Shown: in pieces, positions 38,400-50,694 of the stretch
Numbering within the stretch: position 1 is the stretch's first letter
Layout of the letters: every line of letters begins with the position of its first letter
From: Sindora glabra
Lineage: Eukaryota; Streptophyta; Magnoliopsida; Fabales; Fabaceae
Reading direction: 5' to 3'
Assembly: GCA_020226215.1 (NCBI GenBank)
Contig: CM035234.1
Coordinates: forward strand, 54,315,275-54,379,274
Length of the DNA: 64,000 nucleotides
The notes under the pieces: model-generated
What the model was told of the DNA's origin: nothing
The model's input: only the letters and a program-made list of their open reading frames with translations
The model's database searches: none
Translations under genes and position numbers: made by a program

Positions 38400-41300
38400 A
38401 AATGTTTATATATAAGCTGCATATGTGATTTTTGAGATGTGGTTGAAGCCACGAAATTCATGGTGGATTAATCATAAAAATGTTTTCTCAAAACTGAAGA
38501 AAGGATTTAAAAAAATGATTTTTGTCCACCATGAAAAGCATCAAAGTTTTCCTTGTTTTCGAAAGAGAAAAATTCTATCTTTTATGGTAAATACTAAACC
38601 ACACCTCATGAAGGATGGTTTAGAGTTATTCCATCAAGGTTTACAAATAAAATCATCATGGAACAAGCTTGGAGGCTTAGAATCATGATGCTATTTGGTA
38701 AGGAAAATTTCTACTTTTATAAGAAAAATTCATTACATCATATTTTAAATTGTTTTAGAAATGTTTGTTAACATCTTTGTTAAGGTTTGTGATGAAAAGA
38801 TGTTTAAAAAATATGTTTGGAAGCTTGAAGATTTATGCTGAAAAATTATTTTCAAAGCTAATATTTTCAAGTGAAAAAATTGTTTCCTTCAAGCTAATTT
38901 TTCTAGTAAAATATTTTAATTATTCATGTAGCATGTTTTATGGTTGAAAAGTGTTATTTAATGATTTTTATGCCTTTTAAACTTGTTAGAAAATTTTAGA
39001 GAATTTCATAAAAATTTGCATTTAAAAAAGGTTTTTGAAAGCTAAAATAGCACCTTTTGGGGCAAATTAGTAGTTTAAGTTGTGGGAAGCTTATATAATG
39101 TGTTTTAATCATTAAAATGCTTCAAAAATTATTTTTTATGAAATATTATTTATTCTGGAAAATTTCACAAAATTTTATTAAAGTTTAATATTAAAAATGG
39201 ATTTTTCAAGTTAAAAATGTCTTTTTTATGTATTTTGATAACTAGATAAAAGGGCAATTGTGTATGACCATTTTTTAGCATGGAAAAAGCTTAATGATAT
39301 TATTAAATATCTAAATATTAATTCTATAAGTTTTCATGAAATCTGGATATGATTTGATATTTTTATTAGAATTTATAAATACAAGAGTGATGGTAGAATC
39401 TATACTAGGATTAGTGATTTTTTTTAGCTTATATGATATGTTTGGGAAAATTAAGTAGCTTTATTGCTACTGAATAGTGTATTTAAATACTTTAATAAGT
39501 AATAAAAATTATTTTTTACTTATTAAAGTAATATATAAAGTATAAATTTAAAACTACTTAAAATCAGAAATTATGGAACTTGGAAAACTGAGTTGAGCAC
39601 CACATGGTTTTGTTAGAAAAACTATAAGATACAAAATGATTTCACACTAATATTGGTATGAATAACATAAGATGATGATGGCTTAAGTGCATACTTAATG
39701 GTTGATGGCAATATTATAGGAAAAAATGAAAATTGCTTTGAGGGTTTCCTAGTGAACCCACAAGAATACTTGTATGGTTAGTGCATTGATTTCTTATTGA
39801 ACTATTTTATGACTGGTATATGAACTAATGGATTTTTATGAAAGAATATTTATGATTAAAGCTTGTGAAATGAATAACTGTTAATAAGCTCTTGATTAAA
39901 TGATACAATAATCTAGCATATAAAATAAAAGCTCAAATACTTTATATAGTCACTAGTAAATTGACAAGGTAATTAATTACTATTTTAGATAGATGATGTT
40001 ATATATTATATTAATGATGATTATGGCCAATGGATGGCATTTTAACATTATCCTATTTTAGGTAAAAATAGGCTGGTAAGTGCCTTTTGTGAATAAAGAG
40101 CCATTGAGGACTTTATATGATATGGCTTTAATGCCACAAGTGATTTTTGGGATTTAATGTCGTTTATGATAATATTAGCTTGAATGTTGTATGTGATGTT
40201 ATGACATGTAATTGTATGATTATGATACCTTGTGCAAAGTTATGGAGACTAGATCAAGTACCCTATATTCCAAGTCACATGAAATGATGTGAGGTAAAGG
40301 AGAAACATAAAGCTAGGATACACATAGTTAGCCCAAAGTAACAAGGAGAAATCTTTTATGCCTCCAAGTTATTTAATAGCCATTTAAATATTTATTTATG
40401 TTCATGAAAGAACCATGTGACTTATTTATATTTTATCTAAGTGTTAGTAATATAATATACAAAATGGTTTAATGAGAAATATTTTCTAGTAAAAAAATGA
40501 GTTTTGATATATATCTTGTATATAAGTGTTTTCTAGATTACAATCAATTAGAAAATCTATGTGATACCTTTCCCATTAAGTGATTTATTACTCACTCTAT
40601 TTATAAATATATATTTCAAATACTATGGACCCAAATGACACCTATTGAGATATTTAACATACGATGGCACTTGTACAAGATTGCATTTAATTTGTCTTTA
40701 AGGATCCTAACTTTGATAACTTTGACATACATATAACCGACAATTAGTCTGACTATCTTTTCTTAGTTTGTATAATAATTTTGAGACTCTAGCAACTGGG
40801 TTATAGTATGGCCTAGGTAACTTTTTGTATAATTAATTTATGTATATAATGTATATTTTTGTGCATATATAGTTTCTAATATTATTATGATTACCTTATA
40901 GTTACTACAAAAATAATTCTTTGACAAATAGTGAGTTGGCCCATAATTTCTTTCCAAAGGCAGAATAATTTCTATTCCTATTAGAGGTAAATACAAATCT
41001 CTTTCAAAGAATCTTCTAAGATTTTTCTAAGTATTTTCTCAAATAGTAACCATCAAATCTTAAACCAAAACTATTTTTAATGTGTTTGCTATTATGTCCA
41101 AAGTACTTTAAATCAGAATAGAATCTTTAATTTTTTTCGATGTTGACTAACTTGGTCCTATTTTATTATGCTTGTTTCATGGCTTGAACATTTAAAATAA
41201 AAATATTACTTAGCATTTATAAAATTGCCCTGAAAATATCTTTTTAATTTCTTAAGGCATATTCTAAAGAAAATATTATTCAAACAAGTTTTATAAATCT

Positions 41301-41794
41301 ATCTTTTTAAATCCTCTATGATCTTCCTTGAAAATATGTCTATTTGAGAATATGCTAGGAGTAAAGATCTTTTGATGAACAAATATTTTTTTTGAAATTA
41401 CTTCACTTGTATTCTCTATATCAACTATTTCCCAATTAGAAAAAAAGTTACAATTATTTTTTTGAAATTATAGTAAATTTGAAAAGAAAAGGCTTTTTTC
41501 TTATGCATATCTAAATTTTTGGTTTTACTAATTATTTTTAAAGCAATGTATTTAAAAAATTGAACCTTATTAATTGTAAAAATTAATTTTTTTGATTTGA
41601 CTATTTTTAGAACAAGAAAAAGTTTTGGAAAAGGATTTGCAAAGAAAAAGATAATTAGTGAATTTTGCAACCTTGTGTTTCTATAACATGTAAATTTTTA
41701 TAAAAAAAATGGTTAACGAAACTCATTTGGTTTAAAAAAGCTTGTAAAGACGTCTTTATGCCAATTATGATGGTTTAAAAATTAGGTCATGACA
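38400..41794 (+). mobile_element. Ty3/gypsy LTR, family H copy 1
   Basis: The right part (40900-41794) is collinear with 56550-57636 (H2), and it ends TTAGGTCATGACA. The left limit is estimated from the net length of H2, about 3.4 kb. Next is TGGATATC, only a poor match to a primer-binding site. Two open stretches inside (38425-38688 and 42735-43037 nearby) have no recognisable product. The interior from 38430 to 40900 is AT-rich LTR-like DNA with no gene seen. Confidence 0.5.
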
Positions 41795-41853
41795 TGGATA
41801 TCTATCACTTTTATAACAAACATAAAGATACTGACATTAGCTAGTGGGAGAAG

Positions 41854-42560
41854 TTGCAAGCATTGGCTATTGATAAGGCGGCTCAAGTTAAAAAAAAAAC
41901 TAATGAAATTGTGTTTGATTTGAAACATTCCAAGAATAAAAAAATTGGAAGGCAAAGGCTCTCCTTTAATACGGCTCTTGATGAATTAGCTATATTAAAG
42001 GATAATTTCAAAGAAGTATGTGATGCTTAGATAATATGAAAACATTGCATTCTGACATGCTTAATGAATAAGAATCACATTAGCAAGAGGCAAATTGACA
42101 TCTTGTGTGATGGAAAGATTCTGTGAGTGATAAGATTGAGGAGTCTCTGAGAAAATATTACATTCTATACTAGTATGCTAGTGATGATGTTTTTAGATTA
42201 AGACAAAAGCTTTTGGAAGCACGAATGGCCATTAAGAGTTGGAAAAGGCAAAGCTAAGTGCTTTATGAGTAACTATTAAAAAAAGGAAGATTACTAAGCT
42301 TTGTTGAATAAAGACCTAAAAATTGATGTCAAAGCTTAACTATTTAATGATACAACTACCTGGGTTTATATTGACATTAATTATAAGACAATAACCTTCC
42401 TTTTAATTAATTCAATGTCACTATACAATTGAAACTATAATAGAGAGATTAAATATAACTTGTGTAGCACAATGACTTGAAGCTTTAATTAAGAAGGCCC
42501 CAATGAAAAAGGTTAATAGGGAGGGTACTGAAGAAGAATTCCCTCCTGTAGAGGATTATT
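41854..42560 (+). pseudogene. Antisense ORF remnant of a Tat-lineage retrotransposon
   Basis: A plus-strand coding-like stretch runs opposite to the pol remnant at 42950-45830. Open for about 58 codons from 41854, it is rich in Lys and Glu and includes KKKTNEIVFDLKHSKNKK and RQRLSFNTALDELA. After stops and frameshifts, similar coding-like text (KIEESLRKYYILY, RLRQKLLEARMAIKSWKRQ) continues to about 42260. A last stretch ending EEEFPPVEDYFF lies near 42520-42565. Lying downstream of integrase in antisense is the place where several Tat-lineage elements carry an extra ORF; the assignment rests on that position. I do not recognise the protein itself. Confidence 0.4.
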
Positions 42561-43049
42561 TTTTTTAAGCTTTAATTTATAAGCTTTGTACTTTTGAACT
42601 AATAATGAAAATGCATTTATACTCGGGCTTTAGTAACTTTACTTACAAAAAACTTCTAGGGAAAATATTGCCTTATATGCCTAAAATTAATAAAAGCAAT
42701 TTCTAAGCCATTTTTTGGGATTAAACAAAAGATAGTGTTCACTAGAATTTACTTGACAAAACTATATAAGGGCTTTCTCACTTTAGAAAACTTTGAAGCA
42801 TATAAACCTTTCATAATGTATTTTAGAGGCCTTCAAGATTTGATCACCAACTTGGAAGCTTTAAGGTCTTTTTATCTTCTGATAGGTCTTGGTAATTCTT
42901 TTGACATATACATCATATGCCTCTTGAACTCTTTGTTTCTTTTTCTCCACTATTTTAACCTAAAAACACTAAAGGTCTTGTACTTCTATCCAAAACTAAT
43001 TGTGAGATTTGTATTGCCAATTATGCATATACTATAACTTTTGTTCCAT

Positions 43050-43600
43050 AGACCAAAAAGAATAGAATTGCCTAGTTTGATCCCTTTTTGGCTATTTTAT
43101 AAGCCCATAAAGCTTATTGTACATGATTTGTCTATTTCTAATTGTTGTCATTAACCATTTTAGTCAGGATGCTTATTAGGTTTTTATTTGTTACCTTGAC
43201 TTGTCCATTCCCCTATGGAGAATAAGGACTTGATTAATCATGAATAATCTTATATTTCTTTGTTAGAGTTTTAAAAGTTTTGCTGATGAATAAGGTGCCA
43301 TTATCAAAGATTATCCTTTCTAAAATTCTGAATTTGTATATTATGTTTTCTTCGATGAAGTTTACCATCACTTAGCAATGTTCTATCATCAAAGCCACAA
43401 TCGTCACCCATGTAGTGAAGAGCTCTATTGTTATTAGTATCTAGGTTTTACCTTGTGATGCTAGTGTTATAAGGTTAACAAGATCAAATGCCTATGTATT
43501 GAAGAGCCATGGAGTTCTTAGTGCATGAAGTTCAATAATAGAGGCATAAATTAGGTTCCTATAAATTTGATAAGGCTTCTAATGGTGGACATAGGTTAAA
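43050..43600 (-). pseudogene. Integrase core domain remnant, Ty3/gypsy Tat lineage
   Basis: The integrase core joins retrotransposon cDNA into host DNA. Minus-strand reading gives ELHALRTPWLFNT, AFDLVN (first catalytic Asp), GKT*ILITIELFTTWV, VNFIEENIIYKFRI, FDNGTLF (second Asp), then SPYSP*GNGQVKVTNKNL and ALWAYKIA. These are the conserved blocks of Tat/Athila integrases in correct order. Stops interrupt at least six places. The third catalytic residue, normally Glu in GNGQAEATNK, is Lys here, so the enzyme would be dead even without the stops. It follows RNase H and the integrase N-terminal part in normal order. Confidence 0.85.
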
Positions 43601-43840
43601 GCATCTTGTTCCATAAAGGCTAATAATAATTAAGATTAAGGAGTTCATGATGCACCATTGTTGCACCTTGGTGTTCTCTATAATCTATTTGATACACTTT
43701 TTTTAGCATAATTTGTTGTTCTTTTTTATTTAAGCATTTTCTCAATTCATTATTCACTCTTTTTGTTATAAGATCCACTTTTTCACAAAGCATCTTGTTC
43801 CCTTTAGAAGATATTGTAGGTAACCTTTTCTCCAATTTCC
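43600..43840 (-). pseudogene. Integrase N-terminal (HHCC) remnant, Tat lineage
   Basis: The minus strand has a 71-codon open frame with LRKCLNKKEQQIMLKKVYQ, then REHQGATMVHH and LLNLNYY, followed by a frameshift and QDALTYVHH. This is the zinc-binding region preceding the integrase core. Both histidine positions (EHQG, VHH) are visible; the two cysteines that should follow YV are lost (His and a stop instead). It joins directly to the core at 43050-43600. Confidence 0.75.
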
Positions 43841-44229
43841 CTTTATAATAGCTCCTACCTCAAACTATTGGATAGTACATCTTCCTTAAGTAGTCTAAAG
43901 GGTATCCCAATATGCCTTCATAGTACGCCAAAAGTGTCTTTAGCACTATATCTTTTTATGTAGGGGTGATCCTTTTTCACCACAACTGTCATTAGGCACT
44001 CTTGACATTATTACCTTCCTTTGTTCTTCCATAATGCATTTCATTATGGTCCTTTCAGAACCACATTTGTAAAGGATGTCATTCATCAACTGATAATCTT
44101 GAAGAAATTGCATTACTTAATTCTTGTGAGGTAGGGGCTTTCTAATAATTCTACACTTTTAATGATTCTTAGAGGTTAAGCATTATACAAGGTTGTTAAC
44201 ATAGTCTAATTTCATCACCATTTTCTATT

Positions 44230-44720
44230 AACATTTTTGCCCTTATTATGTCTAGTGTATCTACTTGTTTATTTTCTCCTAGTTAAGCTTGTAAAACAAT
44301 AATATTTGTAAACTTTACTATTGGGGTTTATGCCACTCCTCTATATTCTGCTAATAGTGGTTCTTTAACTCCATATTCTCTTATCACCTAATTGATGATC
44401 ATCTTAAAATCCCTTTTTACTTGAACATTAACTTAATCAATCATTAGTATTTATTTTGTCATCTTTCCCATTAGTGCTAGTTATTATAAAAAATTTTTAA
44501 TGAGATCAAACCATGTTATCAATTGAAATTGATGTGCCAAAACCTAATTGTCAAACTTCTAAGTTGCATAAACAAAGGCAAGTCAATGTTTTTTCATAGG
44601 GGTAATATTGTTATTTAAGCCTTTTGAGAAGATAGCTAAGATAATAGATAGACTTTTCAAGCCCCTCTACCTCCTACGGGACAAGTAGGCAAATAGATTT
44701 TCTAGTAAAGATAAGATAAA
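44230..44720 (-). pseudogene. RNase H and archaeal-type RNase H remnants, Tat lineage
   Basis: RNase H removes the RNA strand during reverse transcription. On the minus strand, 'FAYLSRR', 'NITPMKKH', 'LAFVYAT', 'LAHQFQLIT' and 'LALMGKMTK' match, in order, the gypsy RNase H blocks usually read as YLSR, YSPMEK, LALVFAT, LAHQ and ALxGRxAKW. Further on (~44290-44400) 'VKEPLLAEYR' and 'LGENKQVDTLDIIRAKM' resemble the end of the additional archaeal-type RNase H that characterises the Tat lineage. Stops and frameshifts throughout. Confidence 0.7.
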
Positions 44721-44779
44721 GGGTGAAAGTGACACTACATTAAGGAGTGGCCATGATATGGGTGGAACTAATAAAGGGT

Positions 44780-45680
44780 GAAAGGATTAAAAGCACGCTA
44801 ATAGATTTTTTTCTCAAATGCCTCCTAATGACATTCTTTCCAATCAAAGTTAGCATTCTCCCTAGGAGAGGTTTCTATGAATGAATTAATTCTGTTAACA
44901 TTAGGATGAACCTTCTAATATAAGATATTTCCTCTATGAAGCATTTGATCTCTTTAATATTCACCAACATTGCCATCTTCTTTATTTCTTCAATTTTACT
45001 TTCATTTACCTCTTTACCTTCTTTATAGACTTTGTAACCTAGAATTTTTCCTAAAGAAACCTTGAATGAACTTTGTTTAGGTTAAGTTTAAGTTAGTATA
45101 TTTTGCACTTTTCAAAAAATCTCTTAGGGTGGTTAACATAGTTTTCTTTCTTTTTAGATTTAATTACCAAATCATCTACATAATCTTAAACAAATTCATG
45201 TAATATATCATGGAATGTGGCACTTATGACCTTTTGATAGGTTACTTTAACATTCTTGAGAGTGAAAACCATGACAATGTAATAAAAATTGCCCATAGGA
45301 GTTTTGAAAGCAATCTTTATGGCATCTAGCAAATGTATTAGAATTTAGTTGTAACCACTAAATCAATCTACATAAGAGAATCTTTTATTACTTATTATGG
45401 AGCCAATTAAAGTATCAATGTAGGGTGGTGGGAAATCATTCTTCAAGTACACCTTGTTGAGATCTCTAAAATATACACAAACTCAAATGTAGTCATTCTT
45501 TTTCTTAACTAAAACAATGTCGAAAAGAGATAAAGTGTTTGATTGGTTTTATAAAACTAACTTTAAGGAGTTTTTCTACCTTTGCTTTTATTTGAGCCTC
45601 TACATCAAGATGGAACTACCTCAAATGTTTGCATCAACTGAACCTTTATGCCTAAATTTACCATAGAAGCGAGGGGCATA
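44780..45680 (-). pseudogene. Reverse transcriptase remnant, Ty3/gypsy Tat lineage
   Basis: Copies retrotransposon RNA into cDNA. Minus-strand reading gives DVEAQIKAKVEKLLKVSFIK, IVLVKKKNDYIRVCIYFRDL, NDFPPPYIDTLI, FSGYNQI, AFKTPMGNFYYIVMVFTLKN, TYQKVISATFHDILHEFV, then YVDDLVIKSKKK with the catalytic Tyr-Val-Asp-Asp at 45171-45182. After it come GYKVYKEGKEVNESKI and SYIRRF (~44900-45050). All palm-domain blocks are present in order, but with stops (one just before YVDD) and several frameshifts. Residues such as VLVKKKN and YVDDLVxKSKK are diagnostic of Tat/Athila-type enzymes. RNase H and integrase remnants follow in the normal order. Confidence 0.9.
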
Positions 45681-46192
45681 TTCTCATAATCAATAGATAT
45701 AGAAACCAACACCTTCTCATCACGATCAATAATAATAACTTTGGATAAAATGCTTTTGCTTTTAGCCTTTCTAGGGTCTATTATGATCAAAAACAAAATT
45801 GCAAATGAAACAAGAAGGTTTTCTCAAAATAAAGAGTAAAGTTAAAGTATTGCTTTAGAAAGCAATTATTTGAAATAAGAAAAATTGAAAGCACATTGAA
45901 TTTAAAATAAATAGGTCGAATTCAATCAAAAGACTATATTACCCTAAAAAAAGGATCAAAAGGGAGAACAAAAGTTTTCAAATATAGACTAATTGCAAGG
46001 GAGGAAAAAAATCTTTAAATGTAGCCTTATTAGAGCAAACAAACAAATAGTAATAAAGAACAAAAGTTCTTAAAATGCAAAATTACGAAAGCAAGCAAAT
46101 TACATAGCATCCATCACTTTCAAAAGAATTATAATGGTCCTTACATAAGGGGCATGATATAGATACTCTAGCTCTAATTGTTCAAAAATATA
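45681..46192 (-). mobile_element. Upstream pol/protease region of the Tat element, unreadable
   Basis: Between the RT remnant and the hAT-type insertion. Near 45690 the minus strand reads SIDYENMP, like the xxYxxMPGL block that precedes RT in Tat elements. Beyond 45830 I see no protein motif. The same host sequence resumes after 50338. Confidence 0.45.
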
Positions 46193-46200
46193 GCAAAGCC

Positions 46201-49200
46201 TAGGGATAGTAATAGGCCGAGTCTAGGTTAACCCAACCCAAACCCAACCTTAGTTGAATCCAAAATGGACCCAAACTTAAAGAACTTGACATGTTTGAGT
46301 TCGAGTCAAACTTGAAATAGACCTGAACTTGTATTTTGACAATATGACTCTGTATTTCCTTATTCATAATAGGACCACTTTTACCATAGTTTGCACGGAG
46401 TAAAAAAAAGAAAAAATTTGACACTAAGAATAGAATTAATATCAAATAAGCACTTTTATTTATATGCATGATGCTAAATTGGTAAGGAAATTGTACCTAA
46501 TTAATTTAAAACTAGAGCTCTAAATCAACATAATGCAAGAGATAAATTACTAAATGTATATCAATAAAATATATAGTTCTCTACAATCCTAAAATGAAGA
46601 CTTGATGGATGACTCTCATTCATGCGCTGATCAACTTCTAAATTAATATCATCAATTGATTCATTTTGTCAAAATTTAAAATAAATAAGATTCTTGCTAT
46701 TGAAAACCTTCTTTAAGAATATAATCTTATAAAAAGATGTTATAGTACATTGGACAAAGAGCCTAAAAAAGCTAGATCCATTTGGCTTGTCCTAGGTGAA
46801 GGTAAACTAACATTTGCACTTGTATCTTTTGTCTTTGGTTCAACAAAACCTTTATATTTCTATTCATCTAATCTAAAATGAGAGTAATTTTCATGCATTA
46901 TGGAATTTGCTAGTTGGACAACTTCTAACTCATAATCTTTCCCTTTATTATCAAAATTTTCTTCCAACAAGCCCATAAAAGATACCGAAACACCATTTTC
47001 CAACTTAAACTCACTACCATGTCATTATCAACATAATAAGCACTGCCAGCATCCTTCACATAAGATTCTTCAACCTAGCAAATTATAAATATAAGAAGTA
47101 GATTATGTCTAATCTACTTAATACATAGCTAGCTTATAAATGAATTACAACAAAACGAGAACAAATATGCTCAACCAATTACAAAATTGAAATTTTTATA
47201 CAAGAAAAGAAGGCATATGACCTATATAAGAACAATATTATCCTAGGTTCAAAACAAATAACAATCAAATCATAAATCTAAAGTGTATCTTCCAATAACA
47301 AAAACATATAACTCTTAACTTATTACATGTTTTTTCAACTACTTGACCATTCTACACTTTTTAGTGGGCATGTATAACAAAGAGATAAACTTTATACTGA
47401 ACATAAGTAAAATTTTCTACCTAAGACATGTTGACTAACCATAGTTGAAAAGGCATGTCCAATCTTACTAAATCTGAAACTAAAGATGTAACTAGTGCAA
47501 CATAAGTAAAAGTTTGCTTGGGTGATCATTTTGGTAGATTATACGAGCCAACCATGGAATGTATACCAGTAAATGCCCAAACAACACTAATGTATAAAAG
47601 TAAAGCTATACCTTTACAAGGATGCTTATCATGCTCCACTTGAAGGCAAACTTGATCAAACTATAATCCAAGTGCTTGATGACATCATCATTAGGTTTCA
47701 CAAATACTTAAGCATAACAAGTTTTCAAAAGAAAAATTTGTGAAACCTTCCTAGAATCAATGCACAAGGACACATATCAAGAATTATCTTTACAAGGATT
47801 ACCTCTTTTAGTGTAAATTAGGAATCACAAGTATAGTCAAGTGATGGTGCCTCTATAGTATCCATATAAAGTGAATGACGATTTCTCAACCTCTACGAAT
47901 TTTCTAGAAAGTGCTTCTTTCACACAGGAATAAGGTGTTAGTATGTCTCACAATTATTCTAGTGGTAATGCATTTTTTTTTAAAAAATTACCCCTTTATT
48001 CTTAATTTTATATAACTACTAATACCTTGTCATTATCAAGGTGAGAGTAAGGAAAGATAGAACTTATTTGTTAGTTATCTAATATTATCTTAATATTAAT
48101 AACTAAATATTATTAGATAATAATATTATCCTATAATATAATTATCCAATATCAAATGACATAATTATCTAATATTACTTTAATATCAAAGAATATATTA
48201 AGTGGATAATATATATATTATTACTTTGATAATATATATATATATGCTCTAAATAACAAGCCTAATTAATAGGATTTTAGTCCAACTAAAACTAAATTAA
48301 TTACTATCTCATTCCTACTCTTTTTGTATGATTTTATAAGTTCTTACTATTTTAGCAATAACCCATCTATAGACTATAGACATGAGCAGTATCTAACAAT
48401 ACATCACTACCACTGAAATAGTAAGAATGTATGTGATTCAACATTTACCTAATGTGTGAACAATATTTTGCAATACAGTCTCTTTTGTAATAATATTTAA
48501 ATCAAACTAAAGGCATGAAATGCGTCATCCTCGTCAATGTTCAATCCATATTTCTTGATACTAAGTAAACTAACTTTAATAAATGATCAATATCATATAT
48601 TAATCATTATCATGCATTTCTTAGTCTCACTCAATTAAGGGACCTAAGAATATCACTCATTCTATATAAGAGGAACAAAATCTCATCTATATCACTCACT
48701 TTTCTTTGCAAGATTCGTAACATACCCAATTAATGCCCTAATGACATCCTAGTTAAAGGTGATGTAGGATAATATCAAAGTATGTGACTCCTCATGTAGA
48801 TAATCATAGTAACTTCAAGTTAAAGGATTATGTGTAATGTAATCACATTAGAATAGCTAATGACACATGATAATCCATGTAGTATTCTCATAGCGAGTCA
48901 GTTCAATATATCTGTTTACTAACAATGTACTCATGTATTGATTTGATATTACATATTCATGATTCACAATTATTAATCACCATACATGATAGTCTTGATG
49001 TACTATTACTATCCCTTTCACAATAATGCTCAGCTATGGACATTTTAGGAATAGTAAAACTATTCTAGGGACAATTATCATATTAAGTTATAAATTACAT
49101 AAATATTAAAATGAAATAAAATACATTAATTGCATTTCCTAAAATAAAACATGAGACATTGTATATTATTACAATTACCTTATAATTAGCTCCTAAGACA

Positions 49201-50330
49201 CACATACCAACAATTATATCTTGGCTTGATAAGCATAGTAGTAAAAAAACACACATTAATCATCTTGTTAAACTTATTTGCATGCAAGCAAAATTTATTT
49301 ACATAATTTCAATATATGTATTTTTATATAATTATCTGCTTAGGACACTAATAGAATTTATCATATATAAAATTTGTATGTTCAATGCTTGAATAGTAAG
49401 CTACAATATTGTGCTACTCAGCAGTAATGCATCTATTTTTCCAAAAAACAACATGCATGCAAATAGGAAGGCATAGTTTTAAGATAATAAGAACAACATA
49501 AAAGTCATATCATACTAATACTATATGTTGATTGAAACTTTGAACAAGTTGAAAAACCAAGCTAAAAAGGAAACTAATGCCTAATACGAAAGCTTGCAAA
49601 ATTATGATCTGATCAGTGTCTAATATTAAATCTTTTTCAAAAAAGAATAGAGCAAGTAATAGTAGCTCCATATAATGCCAAAATGATATACCAATACAAT
49701 ATTCATGATAATTTAAGCCACCATACCAAAATTCAAGCAATACTATATGGCCTAATAATAAAAAAACGTCTTTTCAATGGCTAAAGTATGAAAAACTTAT
49801 CATTTCAAAAAGCCATATGTAATGTTACATAATTATAAAAAATCCTAATCATAGTTTTGTAAATGGTTAAAAGCTTTAAATAAATTTCATCTTAAGAATT
49901 GGCTTCCTTATTACATATAAGATTATCTAAAGCATTGATGCAATTTTTATCATACAAACGAGTGGAATAAATATAGAGAACAGAGAAGAGAAAGAACAAA
50001 ATGAGAAAATGAAAATGCAATTACCATATGAGATGCAGTAAAACAAAGAGATTAAGAGATAGAATGAAGTGCAAAGAGATTTTACAAGTGATGTAAATGT
50101 AATTTGAGAGCAAAATCCCTAGATGAAGTGTGAACTGCAAAGGCTGATTAACATAAGAGAGGAAGAAGATATTTGAGTATTCTAATTGAACCAAAAAATA
50201 ATAGGTTAATTGTAGGTCAAACTTAAACCTAAACTGATACTTATGGATTTGCTTTAGATAGGACCCAATAGGTCTAACACTCAACAGATTGGGTAAGACA
50301 CAATGGGTCTTGCAAAATTTGCCATCCCTA
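46201..50330. mobile_element. hAT-superfamily-like DNA transposon carrying a nested copia LTR
   Basis: It begins TAGGGATAGTAATAGGCC and ends, inverted, with TAGGGATGGCAAATTT, the terminal type of plant hAT elements. Subterminal AACCCAACCCAAACCCAACC and CCAATAGGTC-type motifs fit too. Flanks GCAAAGCC (46193-46200) and GTAAAGCC (50331-50338) are an 8-bp target duplication with one mismatch, as expected for hAT. Without the nested copia LTR it is about 2.6 kb. No readable transposase was found on either strand, so it is a non-autonomous or badly decayed copy. It inserted into the Tat element. Confidence 0.75.
47689..49212 (-). mobile_element. Solo LTR, Ty1/copia (Tork-like), copy 2
   Basis: It is collinear with 23420-25085, ends CCAACA, and its start has decayed to CATTAGG. 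Flanks ATCAT (47684-47688) and ATTAT (49213-49217) are a 5-bp target duplication with one mismatch. Length 1524 bp. Decayed ends and the mismatch suggest it is older than copy 1. It lies inside the hAT-type element, so it inserted after it. Confidence 0.8.
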
Positions 50331-50338
50331 GTAAAGCC

Positions 50339-50694
50339 TTGCTATAAAGTGCACATAAAAAAAGGATTAAAAGTGAGTTTAAGGCTTGAAAGAGGCCCAA
50401 TTAATATTAGCCCAAAGAAATGGGTTTAAGATAACTAAAACACCAAGGGTGACTCAAACATAGGTTTGAAAGTGATCACATCAATATAAGCATCTAAATC
50501 ACTGTGAGAGTCTAAATGAACAGTATTCCATAGAGGCTTAGATCCATTTAATAGTCATCTTTCCACCCTCTTAAAAACTCTTTTAAGGATGGCTTCATTG
50601 GATTGAAGTGAAAGCCCCTCATGAAACACAGGATTACCAAGCATATCATGCCTAGGACTTTTCACAGTGAACCCTCTAAGGCAATAAAAGATTT
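50339..50694. other. No recognisable feature
   Basis: Continuation of the sequence into which the hAT-type element inserted. I see no coding motif, LTR end or repeat that links it to another part of the window. Confidence 0.4.

Noticed and set aside
38425..38688. Plus-strand open frame of 87 codons after the gag remnant
   Set aside because: Considered as a gag zinc-knuckle or protease region, but no CCHC or DTG motif is present and it lies in LTR-like sequence.
41795..41806. TGGATATCTATC directly after LTR H1 as a primer-binding site
   Set aside because: Only the first bases resemble TGGTATCAGAGC, and no gag follows on the plus strand.
42735..43037. Plus-strand open frame of 100 codons
   Set aside because: Shadow opposite the tail of the Tat integrase region; hydrophobic, with no family likeness.
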